DNA of 64,000 nt, taken from positions 23,221,236 through 23,285,235 of the forward strand of contig JAJLRJ010000002.1 in the NCBI GenBank assembly GCA_024195265.1, written 5' to 3'. The stretch comes from Dendrophyllia cribrosa (Eukaryota; Cnidaria; Anthozoa; Scleractinia; Dendrophylliidae). A program made the position numbers and the translations under genes. Below the pieces are notes generated by a model. That model was given only the letters and a program-made list of their open reading frames with translations, did not search any database and was not told the origin of the DNA. This document shows positions 41,071 to 54,000 of this stretch, piece after piece (position 1 is the first letter of the stretch; each line of letters opens with the position of its first letter).

Positions 41071-41466
41071 ACCCACGGTAGTTGTAAAAATCGACCAGCC
41101 ACGTGAAATAACTTTGTTCCCGCGAAATGCAAAAATAAAAAATATAAAAAAAGCGGCAATCCGCGAAATTAAATTCCCACGAAAATGTCATGCCGAACGG
41201 TAGAAATCATATGTGAGCAGAATTGATCCCGCCTTGAGGAGGCGTTAATTTAAACTCCGATGACGTAGCCTCAGAAAACAGAAACTGTGAATGAAAATTA
41301 TCCATATTTAGTGAATATCTGCCCCCCGCCCGCCCCCATCCCCAGAGCAGCAGGTTTCCAGACGTACACTGGTGTGGTATCAGTTGGTATCATCATATTT
41401 CATGACGTGCTTATGATATGACCCTGGCCAACGATATGTCACGATCAGATCCTCCGGAAATCAGAT

Positions 41467-41644
41467 TATAAAAGTGCGTAATCTGCCCTCGTCAATACTC
41501 TTGCGCAAATCTTAGTTTCTTGCAGATGTGCCAAGCTTAATAATTCTAAAATCTTGAATCTATAAGAAACCGGCGCATGCTGAACAGTTGCTATCAGAAG
41601 AAATCTTTGAACCCACTGGAACATTTGTCTGTAAATCTGCCGAG
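41467..41644 (+). promoter_or_regulatory. Putative TATA box and noncoding first exon of the protease gene
   Basis: TATAAAAG at 41467-41474 is followed by about 150 bases ending GCCGAG|GTAAGT (exon end 41644). The coding exon's own acceptor (ttcccag) sits two bases before the ATG at 44888, so an upstream noncoding exon is required, and this is the best candidate. The transcription start near 41497 is inferred. Confidence 0.5.
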
Positions 41645-42110
41645 GTAAGTATTGTGACGTTCTCTGTTGGGAACTAAAGTGTTTTCAGTGTTTTGAGCTA
41701 TTAAGGAGTTATTCTTAAAAGACTTGAACAGAAAAGCTCAAAAAAGACTATGGGCCGTCTCTTATTAGTGTTTGTATATTCCAAGGCCTTTATAATAATC
41801 AATACAGATTCCTCTGTACTACTGATGCAATGTGTTGGTGTCGTGATAGGCGTCTGTAAAGGAATATTATTGCAAAGATAGACCCACTACATGTCCCACT
41901 GGACTCTAGTGGCAGAGCAAAAGAATAACAAGACCTTTGAAATGATGAAACACTTTTGCAAGAGAAGACAGAATGGAAACACTTTCTGTGGAAAAATTCT
42001 TTTAGGCAGGAGAATGTTTTATATTCGGTCTGATAGGAACACAATGGAGATTGGAATCAATGTGTTATATTTTCTTGTCATATGTTTTTTATTCGGCGCG
42101 GTTTTTTTTA

Positions 42111-42158
42111 CCCTGCGAGCAGAGCCTCTTTCGATCGAAAGAGGCTCTGCTCGCAGGG
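42111..42158. repeat. Perfect 48-bp palindrome
   Basis: CCCTGCGAGCAGAGCCTCTT plus TCGA and its exact mirror. A looser relative lies at 18921-18976 (CAGAGCCTTTCTT arms). Confidence 0.85.
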
Positions 42159-42845
42159 TAGGTTTTTTTATAATGACCATGAAAAGGGAAAAAAAGCTAA
42201 ACAAGTATGAAAAGACAGCTGCCTAGCATCTATTCCCGCCCGCAGTACCTTTTTTGTTAAGTCTGTCACTTAGACGCATATTTTCGTCCTGAACAATCGG
42301 AGAGCTTGGATCAGGCTATTTTAAACGCCATGCGCCATACTGCGAAGAGAGCATAAATCGCGCATCAGGTTTATTACTTCTCGGGTAGTATTGAAAATTA
42401 CACCACTTGACAAAACAAGTTAGTGTCACTAGCAGACTGTGTAAACGTGACCTATTGACAGTCAATACTGTACTCTCGAATACACTTTTCCCGGAATATG
42501 ATTTCCGTGATGAGAAAAACATCTGTCTGGCACCTCTTATGTTACATTTTCTATGTTTCCACCTCGCGCCCTGTGCTTCTCTTCTCTGGGGTCCGCTTCT
42601 TGGAACTCTTACCTGATTTCGTACCAAATTACCATAAAATCCCAGTTAAATTAATTATAATGCTTTGAATTCTTTCATTTGTATTTGACTGCCTACTATC
42701 TTCAGACCTGACTGACGTAAAATTGAAACAACACCCTAACACACTACGCGCAGCTCCTACTGACGCGTGCGAGTAAACGGACGTCATTACTTTGTCTTGT
42801 CACGCAATTGACTACTCATCCTTGAGTAAGAAACGACTGCATAAA

Positions 42846-43676
42846 TCGAACGTTCGAAAATCGAACTCAATCGAACTCAATCCGTGGATTGAGTTCGATT
42901 GAGTTCGGCAATCGAACGAAATCGAACACCGGACATTCAGTGAGTTCGATTTCCGAACAAATCGAATTCAATCGAACAAATCGAGCTCAATCGAACTCAA
43001 TCCATCTGATTGTGTTCGACTGAGTTCGGAAACCGAACTCAATCGAACACAATTAAATGGATTGCGTTCGATTGGCTCTGGTAAACCTATACAAAGCAAG
43101 CCCAAAGCAAGCCCATCAAAGGTTTCGGTTGGATCTGTTCCCGGGTCTATTGAATCCCTTACAAACATCTTTACTTACTAAGTTATCGAAGCATTTACAG
43201 GCCATAGGGAAGCAACCAGTTTACGTTGAAGGTGACCTAATTGTCCGCGCTCGTATGCAATTCGGAATGCACGGCCTTTCTCGCCTATTTTCTTTAAAAC
43301 CTTGAAAACTTCTCCATCCTTGACGTCAAAGCGGCATTTCTGGTAACCTTTTACTACGCATTTGAAGCTTACAACCCACAGCTCATCTGAAGCTATTTCT
43401 GCGGAATTTCCTCGTTTACGAAAAACACGTGCGCTACACTCCGGGCTGAAGTAACTCGAGCTTCCAAGATCTGGTTATGGATTTCCAACGCCTGTTTTAC
43501 ACAAATCACGAGTTCGAAAATCGAACGTTCGATTGTGTTCGATTGATTTTTTTTCTTTTCGGTGAGTTCGATTTCGTTCGACTGCCGAACTCAATCGAAC
43601 TCAATCCATGAATTGAGTTCGATTGAGTTCGATTGAGTTCGATTGAAATTTAGTTCGATTGGGTTCGATTTACTAT
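42846..43676. mobile_element. Foldback element with ATCGAACTCA repeats and an internal ORF
   Basis: Left (42846-43080) and right (43508-43676) clusters of ATCGAACTCAATCGAACTCA units occur in opposite orientation. The middle carries a 95-codon minus-strand frame. Protease 5' UTR intron. Confidence 0.6.
43178..43465 (-). pseudogene. Element-borne open frame, possibly HIRAN-like
   Basis: About 95 codons with no ATG at the start, ending at TAG 43178-43180. It reads ELWVVSFKCVVKGYQKC...EVFKVLKKIGEKGRAFRIAY, then GQLGHLQRKLVASLWPV. The V-x-GY ... GxLGHL ... L pattern resembles a HIRAN domain, but I am not sure. Likely a remnant of an element protein. Confidence 0.35.
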
Positions 43677-44288
43677 GCCGGGAATATCAGGCCAGCATTC
43701 CTCGATACTCCGAACCCCAAACAATAACTCAGTAATGAGATAATCATCCGCTACCATCTCTGAAAAAGAAAGTCGGTTCTTTTTTATTTTCCTGAAGTCA
43801 TGTTGTTAGTATCATGACTATCATAGTCATATCAGGCGATAGAAATTAAAGGGGAGAGGAATTGGAGATCAGTGATCATATGAAAAATTCGGCTTTTACC
43901 TCGTTAAAACCTTGAGTTCACCTTCAAATGTCTACTTGTAGTTGATTGTGCAATGTCGGTGTGACTCATAGGGCGTGTGCTTCCTAGACGAGACAAGACA
44001 AGAACCGAAGCCACGTCGTACAGACATAAAAAGAAAAACAAAACAAAGCAAAGATTTAAAATGAGGTTTCCTTTTATTCTGAATTTCCTTTGTTACCAAT
44101 TTTGGGGAATGAACCACTCTGGGAAAGAACTATGACGTGTATATTTTAAAGGTTGACTTCATTTTCCAAGTTCTTGTAAACGGCATTGGCGTAAAGATAC
44201 TTTTTCTGATTACAGAATACAATACCGCAAGGATAAAGTGGCCGATCATCATTTTACGATACAGGTACATATTTGGGATGATAGAGAT

Positions 44289-44613
44289 CCCCGGGGAGGG
44301 GGTACTCCCTTATATACGCTATATAGGTATGTGCCGTAGGGTTTTTTAGTGCTTAGTCCTTAAATAGAGTATCCTTTTTAGTATTTTTGGTATAAGATAT
44401 TCCTTTAGATAGGGTCACCGGCTAAATTCCAGTATCCACCCCAACGCGCAAAACGAAAAAGATATGGTCCGTTAAAACTGTACTACACGCCTGGTTTTGG
44501 GCCTTAAAAAGGTATCAAATCTCGATTTTCTACCCTTAAATAGGAACAGGGTTACCTTGGCGGTACACACCTATCCTAAATTGTCGAGAGTACCCCCCCC
44601 CCCCCCCCCGGGT
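44289..44613. mobile_element. CCCCGGGG-ended MITE upstream of the protease ATG
   Basis: Begins CCCCGGGGAGGGGGTACTCC and ends with the inverse GTACCCCC...CCCGGG. The interior holds TATATAGGTATGTGCCG, shared with 47404-47560. It lies about 280 bases before the protease start codon, in the 5' UTR intron. Confidence 0.6.
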
Positions 44614-44885
44614 ATGTGAAAGACTAAATATGTGAAAGTGTAGGTCGATCTTAGGTTCATATTTTATCGCAATTCATACCCAACGACCAACTTTATTTAA
44701 CGATTCAGTAAATGCTATTGAAAATAAGTTCGTTTTATTGCATGTCCAGTTACGGTAGGCGTAGACTGCAAAATCACTTAATGCTGATTGGTTGGGGGGG
44801 GGGGGGGGGGGGGGGGTATAACTCGGTGGGGTTAAATTGATGTAGAGACCATTTGATATTAACCCTTCTTACACTGTATTCCCAG

Positions 44886-45035
44886 GCATGCCTTTCCAAC
44901 TGTGGACCGCCCTGCTTCTCTGCCTGATTCCCAGTCCTTCGGCGATCACCTCGGCATTACCCAACATTCCTAACCCAGACGGCAAGGGAGCTTTTGACCA
45001 GATTCTTCAAGCTAACTTGGAAATACAGCGTGAAA
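44886..45035 (+). CDS. Protease exon 1: signal peptide and propeptide start (residues 1-49)
   Basis: [19 protein letters not shown] is a good signal peptide. The exon ends QRE in phase 1 at GTAAGT. Confidence 0.9.
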
Positions 45036-48000
45036 GTAAGTGTTTTGTTTATCCAGTCCACTGGGAAACAGGCCCCTTCTTGAAATGGTCATACTTTTAT
45101 TTTATTTTATTGTTTTTAAAAAGATCGTGGAGCACGCATGCGAGGCAAAGCGAACAAAAGATGCAGCCTGAAAAAAGAAATAGACACTCTCGTTCTACGA
45201 CGACCCAAATAACAGCTACTTGAGAGACTATCTTGTTCAAGGCTGGCTGTATCTTGTTCGCCAAAGCCGGGATGAAGAGTAACTTGACAAAACGAAATTA
45301 AGGCGACAAAACTGGTGGCGAGCTACTAACACTTGCATTGATGCGCAATAACTCATTGCGTTTAAAAGTGGAGGATTCACCAATTGTCGGTTCTTTTGTA
45401 CAATTCCCGCAAGGTACTTATTTGGTAGAAATTGCGCATTGAAATTAACACATATGACCGCTCGAGCTCTTTGCCCATTGTCCCGTCAATTTTGTAAATT
45501 GCGTTGGCGTGCGTTAAGTGCTGCGAGATGTAGCTATACAGAATAATCGAAGAGCTGAAACAAATACAAAAGCTCGAGTGAAAAACTTCAATTTTGTTGC
45601 CCGTACAAACGAGGTGGAGGTTTGAGTAACTGTTGCGTCACCAGCGCGCACAATCGCACATGCAGACGCTTCTTTGAAACGTCATTAATTACAAAATCTA
45701 GTTTCGCGCACTTGTACTCGCAACTTATGCTGCAAGTTGACGTTGTTGTTATGACTAAAACGAGCGCACTAGGATTCTCTGTCTTGTTCCATTCTGTCAG
45801 ATCTTCCATCACGCTTGGCAGCGTATCACTTAACTAATTAACTAATAGGTGTATCGTTAAAGTAATTTGTAAGACTTAGACTTGGATGGATCAACACTAC
45901 AATTCTTTATCAGTTGATTTTTTCAAAAATTAAGTGGCGGCTCTGAAACCCTTCCCAAGAATTTTATAAACTTTACAGCAAGTTGTATCTTAACATGCTA
46001 ATTTACAATTCGATAAAAAATGGGGGTCACCGAGCTCGTATTTTAGTTATAAGAACTTAAAACGAAAATTAAGGGTGTCTTTAACAGATTATACTGTTAC
46101 AATGGTAACCTGTTACATCATAAAAGAGACTATATACTTGTTCAACAATAACTGGGCGTTTGTTTGATACCATCATTGTAGCACTAACTTATAAAGAGTG
46201 ATAGTATTGATCCATCAAAGTGAAAGTGCTTGAAATTACTAGAAACTACAATGAGCCACCTTTAAAAATGCTAACTGCGGTAGCAGATTATTGTGGTCCT
46301 CGTTACAGAACTGCATATTACTTCCTACAACTGCGAAACTTCCTTAATAATTTTTTAATCGCTGAAATATCAAAACAATACGCCTTTCTTGGTAGCTCAA
46401 CAGATCAGTAGCATAATGCGTTATAATTAGGCAAACCCTAGTATTTCTATCAAAAGCAATTAACAAATACCAAAAAAGAGTTGTATAGTAAAAATGTAAT
46501 TTTAATTTTCAAAAAGGCGTTTACCACTCCATATTTATTAAATATTCCTGCAACTAAACTAGCGCTGGCTTAATCCGACGCAAGTGTCCTTGTGATTTTT
46601 CCAGTCTCTCATCTGGCACGTTTCGTCGCAGTATCTTGTAACTCTACAAGCTTCGCAGAAATACAACCAAACACGTTCTTTCCCACAAGCGGCGCACCTT
46701 GGCGAGTCTGACGTGTCCGGCATTTCGGATATGTCTATTGCTTGGAATTCACTGCAAGAGCTTGGTTCGCCATCAGTATGATTTCTAGCTACTGTTATGG
46801 CATGTTCAATCTCTTCGCAGTTTTTTACTTTCTCCTTGCGAGCAATAGTTTCAAGGTTGGCGTTGTGTTCGCTTCGGAAATCTTGAGCGAATTTCCTCAC
46901 TATGGTGCCGATGTCTTTTACACGTTCTTCGGTTTCACGTCTTATCCTTTTACATTCACCATTTGCGTTGTCTTGTTCAATCTTAAGTTGCTTTCGCAGT
47001 TCTTTCTTCTGCTTACTTGCCAACTTTTCAGCCTGTTGTTCCACAATTTCCTCAAAAGAAGGTAACAGCTCAGTAAGATTTTCCTTGAGTCGCCCTAACA
47101 ATACTTGAACTTCGTTTATCCTTTGCTCCATGATGATCAAAATGTAACAGCCGCTTTTGTCTTTGCCAATAGAAATAATGTTGTCAGTCTTGAATCCGGT
47201 TCTTCGTTTTTCTTTTCTTTTTCTTTTCCGCGCGCGCAAATGAACATGTCATAATCGGACTCCTTTGTTGGTAATGAGTAACAAATCAAAGTCAGTGCGT
47301 GTTATGTTAATGCGCGCGCTATAAACGGTTAAGTAGGATTAAATGTAAAATGAAAAACCTTTGAACTGGTGGGACGAACAATGTTTGAGCGTTTGACCGC
47401 CGGTTCACCCCCGGGGGGTGGGGGGGGGGGGGGTACTCCCATATATGAGCTATATAGGTATGTGCCGCTGTGAAGGGTATGGTTTTCAGGCAGTTTAGTC
47501 TGGGATAGGGTATAATAATCAGAGGTTTTTGGTCTAGAATAGGGTATCATTTTCCGCGATCTAACAAGCGTTTGGTGGAAATGTGTGATCGATCACTTTA
47601 GACAAACTTTCAGTTTAAAATATATTATTTAAAAAAGTGCCGTGAAATGTATTTTTCCGAAATTCATCGAAAACATACTTTTACCTTTCAGACTTTTCCA
47701 GCCCACCTCTTCCTAATAATGTGTTCGAAGGAGATATCGAATTAACTAAAGAACAAGAAGTAAATATAAATGCTCATGGAGACATTAGAGGCAACAACAG
47801 CCGAGCAGCAGGAAATGACAATCGTCTTCGGTGGCCTAATGGAATCATACCTTACGAGATCGACTGCAGTTTAAGTAAGTACATACGGGAGTTTTGTTTT
47901 AGCATTTTAACAACCTCGTCCCCAGGGTCTTCTCAACTTTCAAAAACCCTGGACAAGGCTGTCAAAATAATCCAATAATCGTGGAGTATTTTGTCACGTG

Positions 48001-51000
48001 ACACAGTATGAAATGGCGTTGTCGGAGGTTCTTTTCAGCGATTGGCAGTGGTATTTGTTCTCTGTCAATCTGTAACCGTTGTTTAAAAGAAACTAATACA
48101 TTCAGGGGCGTAGCCAGGACTTGAAGTCCCTAAATCTGACTTTTTTCGACTTTTTTAGGTACGCACGTGCGTACGTGCGTACAGGTAGCTATGCCCCTGA
48201 CATTTCGTCATTTCGTCAGGATATTTGCAGTATTTTGGCAGCTTGTCCAGGGGATTCTTCGCCCGACCCGCCATTTTGAAAGCAGAGTAGGCCCTGGGGA
48301 CGAGGTTAAGGCGGGGGTAGACTGGGGTAGACTGCAATACAGTCGTATTTTTTGCGTTGGTCATACGAATGCGCGCGGTCTTTGAACGAAAAGTCTGGAG
48401 CGAGTGTGTGCGTGTATGGCTCGCGCGCTTCGCGCGCGGTATCCACGCTTCAGATGCTTTCGGCGCTTCGCGCCTTTGTGAGCGAGGCAGCGGAAAAAAC
48501 CCCGACTGTTTTGCAGTCTAGGGTACACGTGAATTTGAATGAAATTTTAGGTATATACGTCATGGTGGGTTTTAATTTATGCACATTAAAGGATCCGGCA
48601 CATTTTAAAATGAGTTTTTAACCCTAAATATAAGTGCCGGATCCTTTGATGTGCATAAATTAAAACCCACCGTGAAGTATATACCAAATTTTAAGTGGTT
48701 TAAAGAAGGGATAGAAGGAAGAAAATGAACACCAACAGACAGTTGATACCCACGCTAGTGGACTAACTTGGTATCCGTCTATTAATTATTAACTACTAAT
48801 TCTAATTTTAAAACTTCACTAAATCTTCAATATGTCATATTTCTCTAAATTTTACCAATCTTTTGAGAAAAACTATTTCCACTCAAACATACCCAACAAT
48901 CACCCAAATATTTACAAAACACCCCATAACATAGATTTATGTTTTAAGCATAGGGTTTTTGGATTGCTTGAAACGTGAACGAGATATTTTCATTAAAGCC
49001 ATGTCAAGTGGCGGAAAAATGGCATCCAGGTTTACCCCTGCCTGAACTCGAATTCGCACCGCTAAAACTAGGACAAATATGAGAGGTTACTAAGCGCTTC
49101 TGACTGCGCCGCGCTAGGGAAAACACTTTCAAAAAGTTTGAAAGATTTGGGTAAAGATAAGTGTCGTATTAAATAAAGGTTCAAAAAAATAAAGAAAATT
49201 AATCAGACTTGAAGGTGCTAAGGTAAAAATGCCCAGCGGTATTATTACACGTTATCATATGACCCGTACGGCCCTGCGAACCTTTTCTTTGCAAAACCAT
49301 TGATGAAAGTCCCGTATGAGGGCCGTACGCATTTGCGCGAGCGGGGTCAGAAAAAGGCGTACGGCCGTACTACAAAAGCGGACGGCCTCGCGCGTTAAAG
49401 TTTCAAGTAATTTTGTCTCCTAATTGGTCATATGATAAAATACTTATTGATTAAGTTAGGTCGAGCGGATGGGAAAATATTTGGCTCTCGGTCTGGCCCT
49501 CCCACTTAGTCAATAAGTAGATAATATTTCACTGAATCTATATATCGATGGTTGTAAGAACAAAATAGTCAGCAAACAGTAAAACAAGACATTGCTTTAC
49601 AGTAGAACGTTCTCTATGGACTATCTCTCTCAAACGACTTCTACTTCTTGCCCATGATTCCGAATGTATTTTCAGTTAGACGATTATTATATTTCAGACC
49701 TCAAGTAAGCTTACCATCATTTCCAGTTGATAATGCCTTCATTCCCTGCTATTTTTGCGTGGATGATTACTAGAAGTTTAAGTGTATTTCTTGTACTATC
49801 TTTTTATTGATGAACACTTTCCTTAGAATTCTTATTTAACTATGTTGTAAATAGTGATTTTATCTTAGTTGTAGGCCAGGAGGACCACAAGTTTTTCAAT
49901 TTTTTTCTTTGCTCTCTGCTAAGTGACACCCTCAAAAGTTAGAGCGATTTTCAATTGAGCGTCGAGTGTAATTTCTCGATTGCTTTGGTTTTGTATTGCT
50001 ACGCTTTGTGATTGGCTAAAAAATCTCGCGCCACTTTATCAACCAATCAGAAGAAAAACCAAACCAATCGTGGCTGCCTTCGAGTTCTGATTGGTTCATT
50101 GGATTTTCTGCGTCTGTTGTGATTGGCTAAAAAATCACGCGCCACTTTATCAACCAATCAGAAGCAAAACCAAACCAATCGTGGCTGCCTTCAAGCTCTG
50201 ATTGGTTCATTGGATTTTCTGCGTCTGTTGTGATTGAACAGAGTAATTACTTTGGTTTTGGTTTTACGGCACAATTGAAAACCACTCTAAAGTTGATCAT
50301 TATCATTATCTTTTTAGAAAACATGCCCGAGGCATTGAACGCTATATCATCAGCCATGAGGGAGTGGGAAAGCAAAACGTGCATTAGATTCGTGAAGAGA
50401 ACATCTCAACGAGATTACTTGTGGTTTTTCCGACAGAAAGGGTGAGTGTCAAAGTTATTGTGTTGCTATTTTGGGCGAACTGTCATTGGACGCAAGTTAA
50501 AACAAACAGGAAACTTGCGTCGTAATGTGACTGCCAATGACTTGCCTTGACTGGCGTCCGTTTTGCGCTAGTGTAAGAACTCACACGCAAGTCCCAATCG
50601 ATGTACATTTTTCAAAATTTGGTCAGCCAGTAGTAGCCTGCGCCTCAGACGTTTTTTACTGCTTTCCGAGTGGGAGAAACGTCTGCTATCGCAGGCTACT
50701 GAGCCAACGTAAGATGGTACGACTCAGTCTCAGTTTCCGATGAGATAAAGGCAGGACTGCCAAGTTTAATCCACTTAGAGCACAAAGAACGGCTTGAAGT
50801 CGGCACCTTTGCATCGTTAAACATACTAAACTGTATTGGAGGACTTCGGTTAAAGTTTTGGTCAAGCTTTAATTAACCGGCTATTCCTATAATACTAAGC
50901 ACAGCGTATACACGTCGGGAGTTAACATATTTTAAATGATTGAGTGCATGTGAAATTCTCTGTTAGGTGCTGGTGTAACGTTGGCCGTATTGGCGGGAAA

Positions 51001-54000
51001 ACGTCTCTTTCCGTGGGTTTTGGCTGTGAGTACCGTCACGTGATGGTACATGAGATCGGGCATGCTGTTGGCTTCTGGCACGAACAAAGTCGGCCGGACA
51101 GAGATAGTTATGTTCAGGTGCAAAAACAGAACATACTACCAGGTACGTTATTCATCTTTATGAGAAACTGAATACGAATGCAACGCACGGAGTCACTTCC
51201 AGGTAGAATAGGCGCCCTTCTCTTATTCGCCTTTTTGCGCGTTATTATAGTGGACCTTTCCCATCTGGTCTCCAGTTTCCCTCGCCATGTATCCGGCTCG
51301 GGACACCGGCGTAATCCCCAGTTGTTGAACTATTTTAAATCATGAATGTACAGTCAGAGAGTTTTGAATTGAGTTGCTGTAAATGACTATGAATTTAGCT
51401 TTAGGCCTCTTATCGCCTGTATTAACGATTTACACAGATTCTTATAAATTTACTGACCTCTTGAAAACGTTTAGACGGAAAAATCTCATCCTGAGTACAA
51501 AAAACCAACAGATTTCTCAGCAAAATTTATTACAATTATAAAGAAGCTTCAAAGAAAAAGCGTATCCCCTTTAAAACATAATCAAGCCCCTTAGTTTTAT
51601 TTTCTTTGCTGCAATTTTCTTGTCGAAATTCAGTTGTACGCCTCTTTTTTTTTTCAAGGTTTTGAGAGTGCCTTTCAAAAGTATGGCAGGGATAAAATCG
51701 ACTCTCTTGGTTTGCCGTACGATTATGGCTCCATTATGCATTATCCGTTCAACGCTTTCTCCAAAAACGGTCAACCGACTTTACGAACTCTGCGACCTCT
51801 AAATGGAAAACGTCCGTACAAAGCTTTGAGCGATCTGGACGCTGCACAAACCAACAAGATGTATGAATGCAGCTCATCTGAGCCGAGAAGGAAACGCAGA
51901 CAGGCTTGTAAATAAAATTTATCCTTTGAATCTTTATCCAGTGGTGGTCAAGTTCAAAATTGTTAAAAGGGCAGAATCCCGTTTTGTCAAATATTGAAAT
52001 GGGTATCTCTTACTGAAGAGCTTTCATTTGAATGATTACACAGTATTAAAACAGCACCAACAGGAAAGTTACTGTTCAGTTTGCTTTTATTTATGGTCAC
52101 ACTGTATTACAGAACACGCATTACGAAAGTTGGAGTCACGACAATGCAGTGTTTGTACGAAGGGTGCGGGTACGTTTTTTAATCAAAGAGCTCTTAAGAG
52201 CCATCTGATCGCGTTAATACGAAACAAAGTAAGGTTAAGTCCACAGATCGGTTTTAATTTTCCATATCGAGTTTGAAGTCAAAGAATTGAAGAGCAGATT
52301 TAAAATGACCAAAACATCTTAACGTGACATAATATATGCATTGTGTGAAACAAGACTGTCATGACAACTGAATGACGTAATTACACTGGGGAATTAAAAT
52401 ACAGCAATCATCTTAAACACGTAATACACTGGGGAATTAAAAAAGTTTACGGATGATACAACGAGCGAAAATTTGCATATCTGTTCCCGTATACTACTAT
52501 CTTGCTCACGAGATAAAAACAGTGGTAAAGACCAATACATGAAAGAAATTTTTCATGTCTAAAAAGTGTTTCATGTATTGGTATTTGTCACCCAGTCAAA
52601 GTCCGCGAGAACATTTAAGCAATTTTTTCCCTTAAATGAAACCATATAAAATTTCATTGATATTTGTCCTGTCACTGTTTTTTTCTTCCAATCGTCATAG
52701 CCTGTAGCTATAGGGATTATAACAACCTATGTCCCAGTTGGGCTAAGCGTGGAGAGTGCCGGACAAATCCAAGATACATGAATGTATACTGCAGAAAAAG
52801 CTGTTTTTGTGGTGGTACGTATTACCCATTTGATCGGCTTACCCCCTCAGCGGTGACTGACTCAAGCTAGGCACACCAACACCCCGCAAACACGCAAATC
52901 TTGCAGTCTCGGCAATTTCTCAAAATTATTAAGCTCTTTCTAAACTTACAACAATCACAACACCATCTGATTGAAACGCGAGCCAAAAACAACGCGCCAT
53001 GAAATATGCCGCCGCTCGCGCGGAAATTTTAGAATATCACATATTTAACTCTTCACATAACGTTTTGCCGGTTTTGGGATTCAATCGAAGAATTCTTGTA
53101 TTCGATAAAGTTTTTTACAGCAAATTGCGGTTGAAAGTAGATGGAAAAGATCACCTAAAATATGATAAAACTGATTGATTAAATTGATTAAGTTCAAACC
53201 ATGCCCGTCAATTTTCATTGTCATGGCTAGCGGAATGTCTCGCGGGCGCGTTAGCTCGCAGGTGCAGGGTTAGCTCGCGGTCTCGTACGACGTCGCGCAG
53301 GGTTAGCTCGCGGGCCCGTACGACGTCGCCCAACATGCGCGTACAACGTAGCGCAATATCCGGGATTTTAGGAATTTTGAAACCAAAACGAGACTTTACC
53401 TTTCGCGCGCTTTCCGCGGTTAAACGGCCGATGTAACGTCAGCAACAGTAAATACCCTTTTTTGTGTTTAGCGAAGAAAACGGTTTGCAAAATCGTTTTT
53501 CCCTGCATTTTTTCGCGGTTTGCTCAGTACTCAAGACAGGTTTGACATTTCTCAAACAGTGGTCAAGACCGCATTTGTGGATGCGTAACTCTTCAAGTCA
53601 AGCGTTTTTGGCGGGATATAGAGCTAAGTGCTTATTTTTAAACCTAATTTCGTCTTAATTAGGACAATTCATGCTAGTAGATCGTCGAAGCATTTGTTTA
53701 GAGCTAAACTCCTTTAAGCTTTATTCTTGTGTTTCCGACCTTTTCACCTTAGTTAAGCTTATCATCGGTTTTTTGTTCTATATTGTGCATTTTTGGCGTC
53801 CATTTAAAAAGGTTTAAATTTTGAATAATTAGGCTATTTGATGGTTAAAAGAATTCAGTGAGCTCTGCTGTTAAGCTAAGCCTATCTATATATATTAAAG
53901 AGAAAATGAAAAGGACCATTTTCGGTTTTTAGGTGTGAACTCACACGCACAATCAATCAAAAAACTATACGATGTTGCGGAACGTAATACCCATTTTTTT

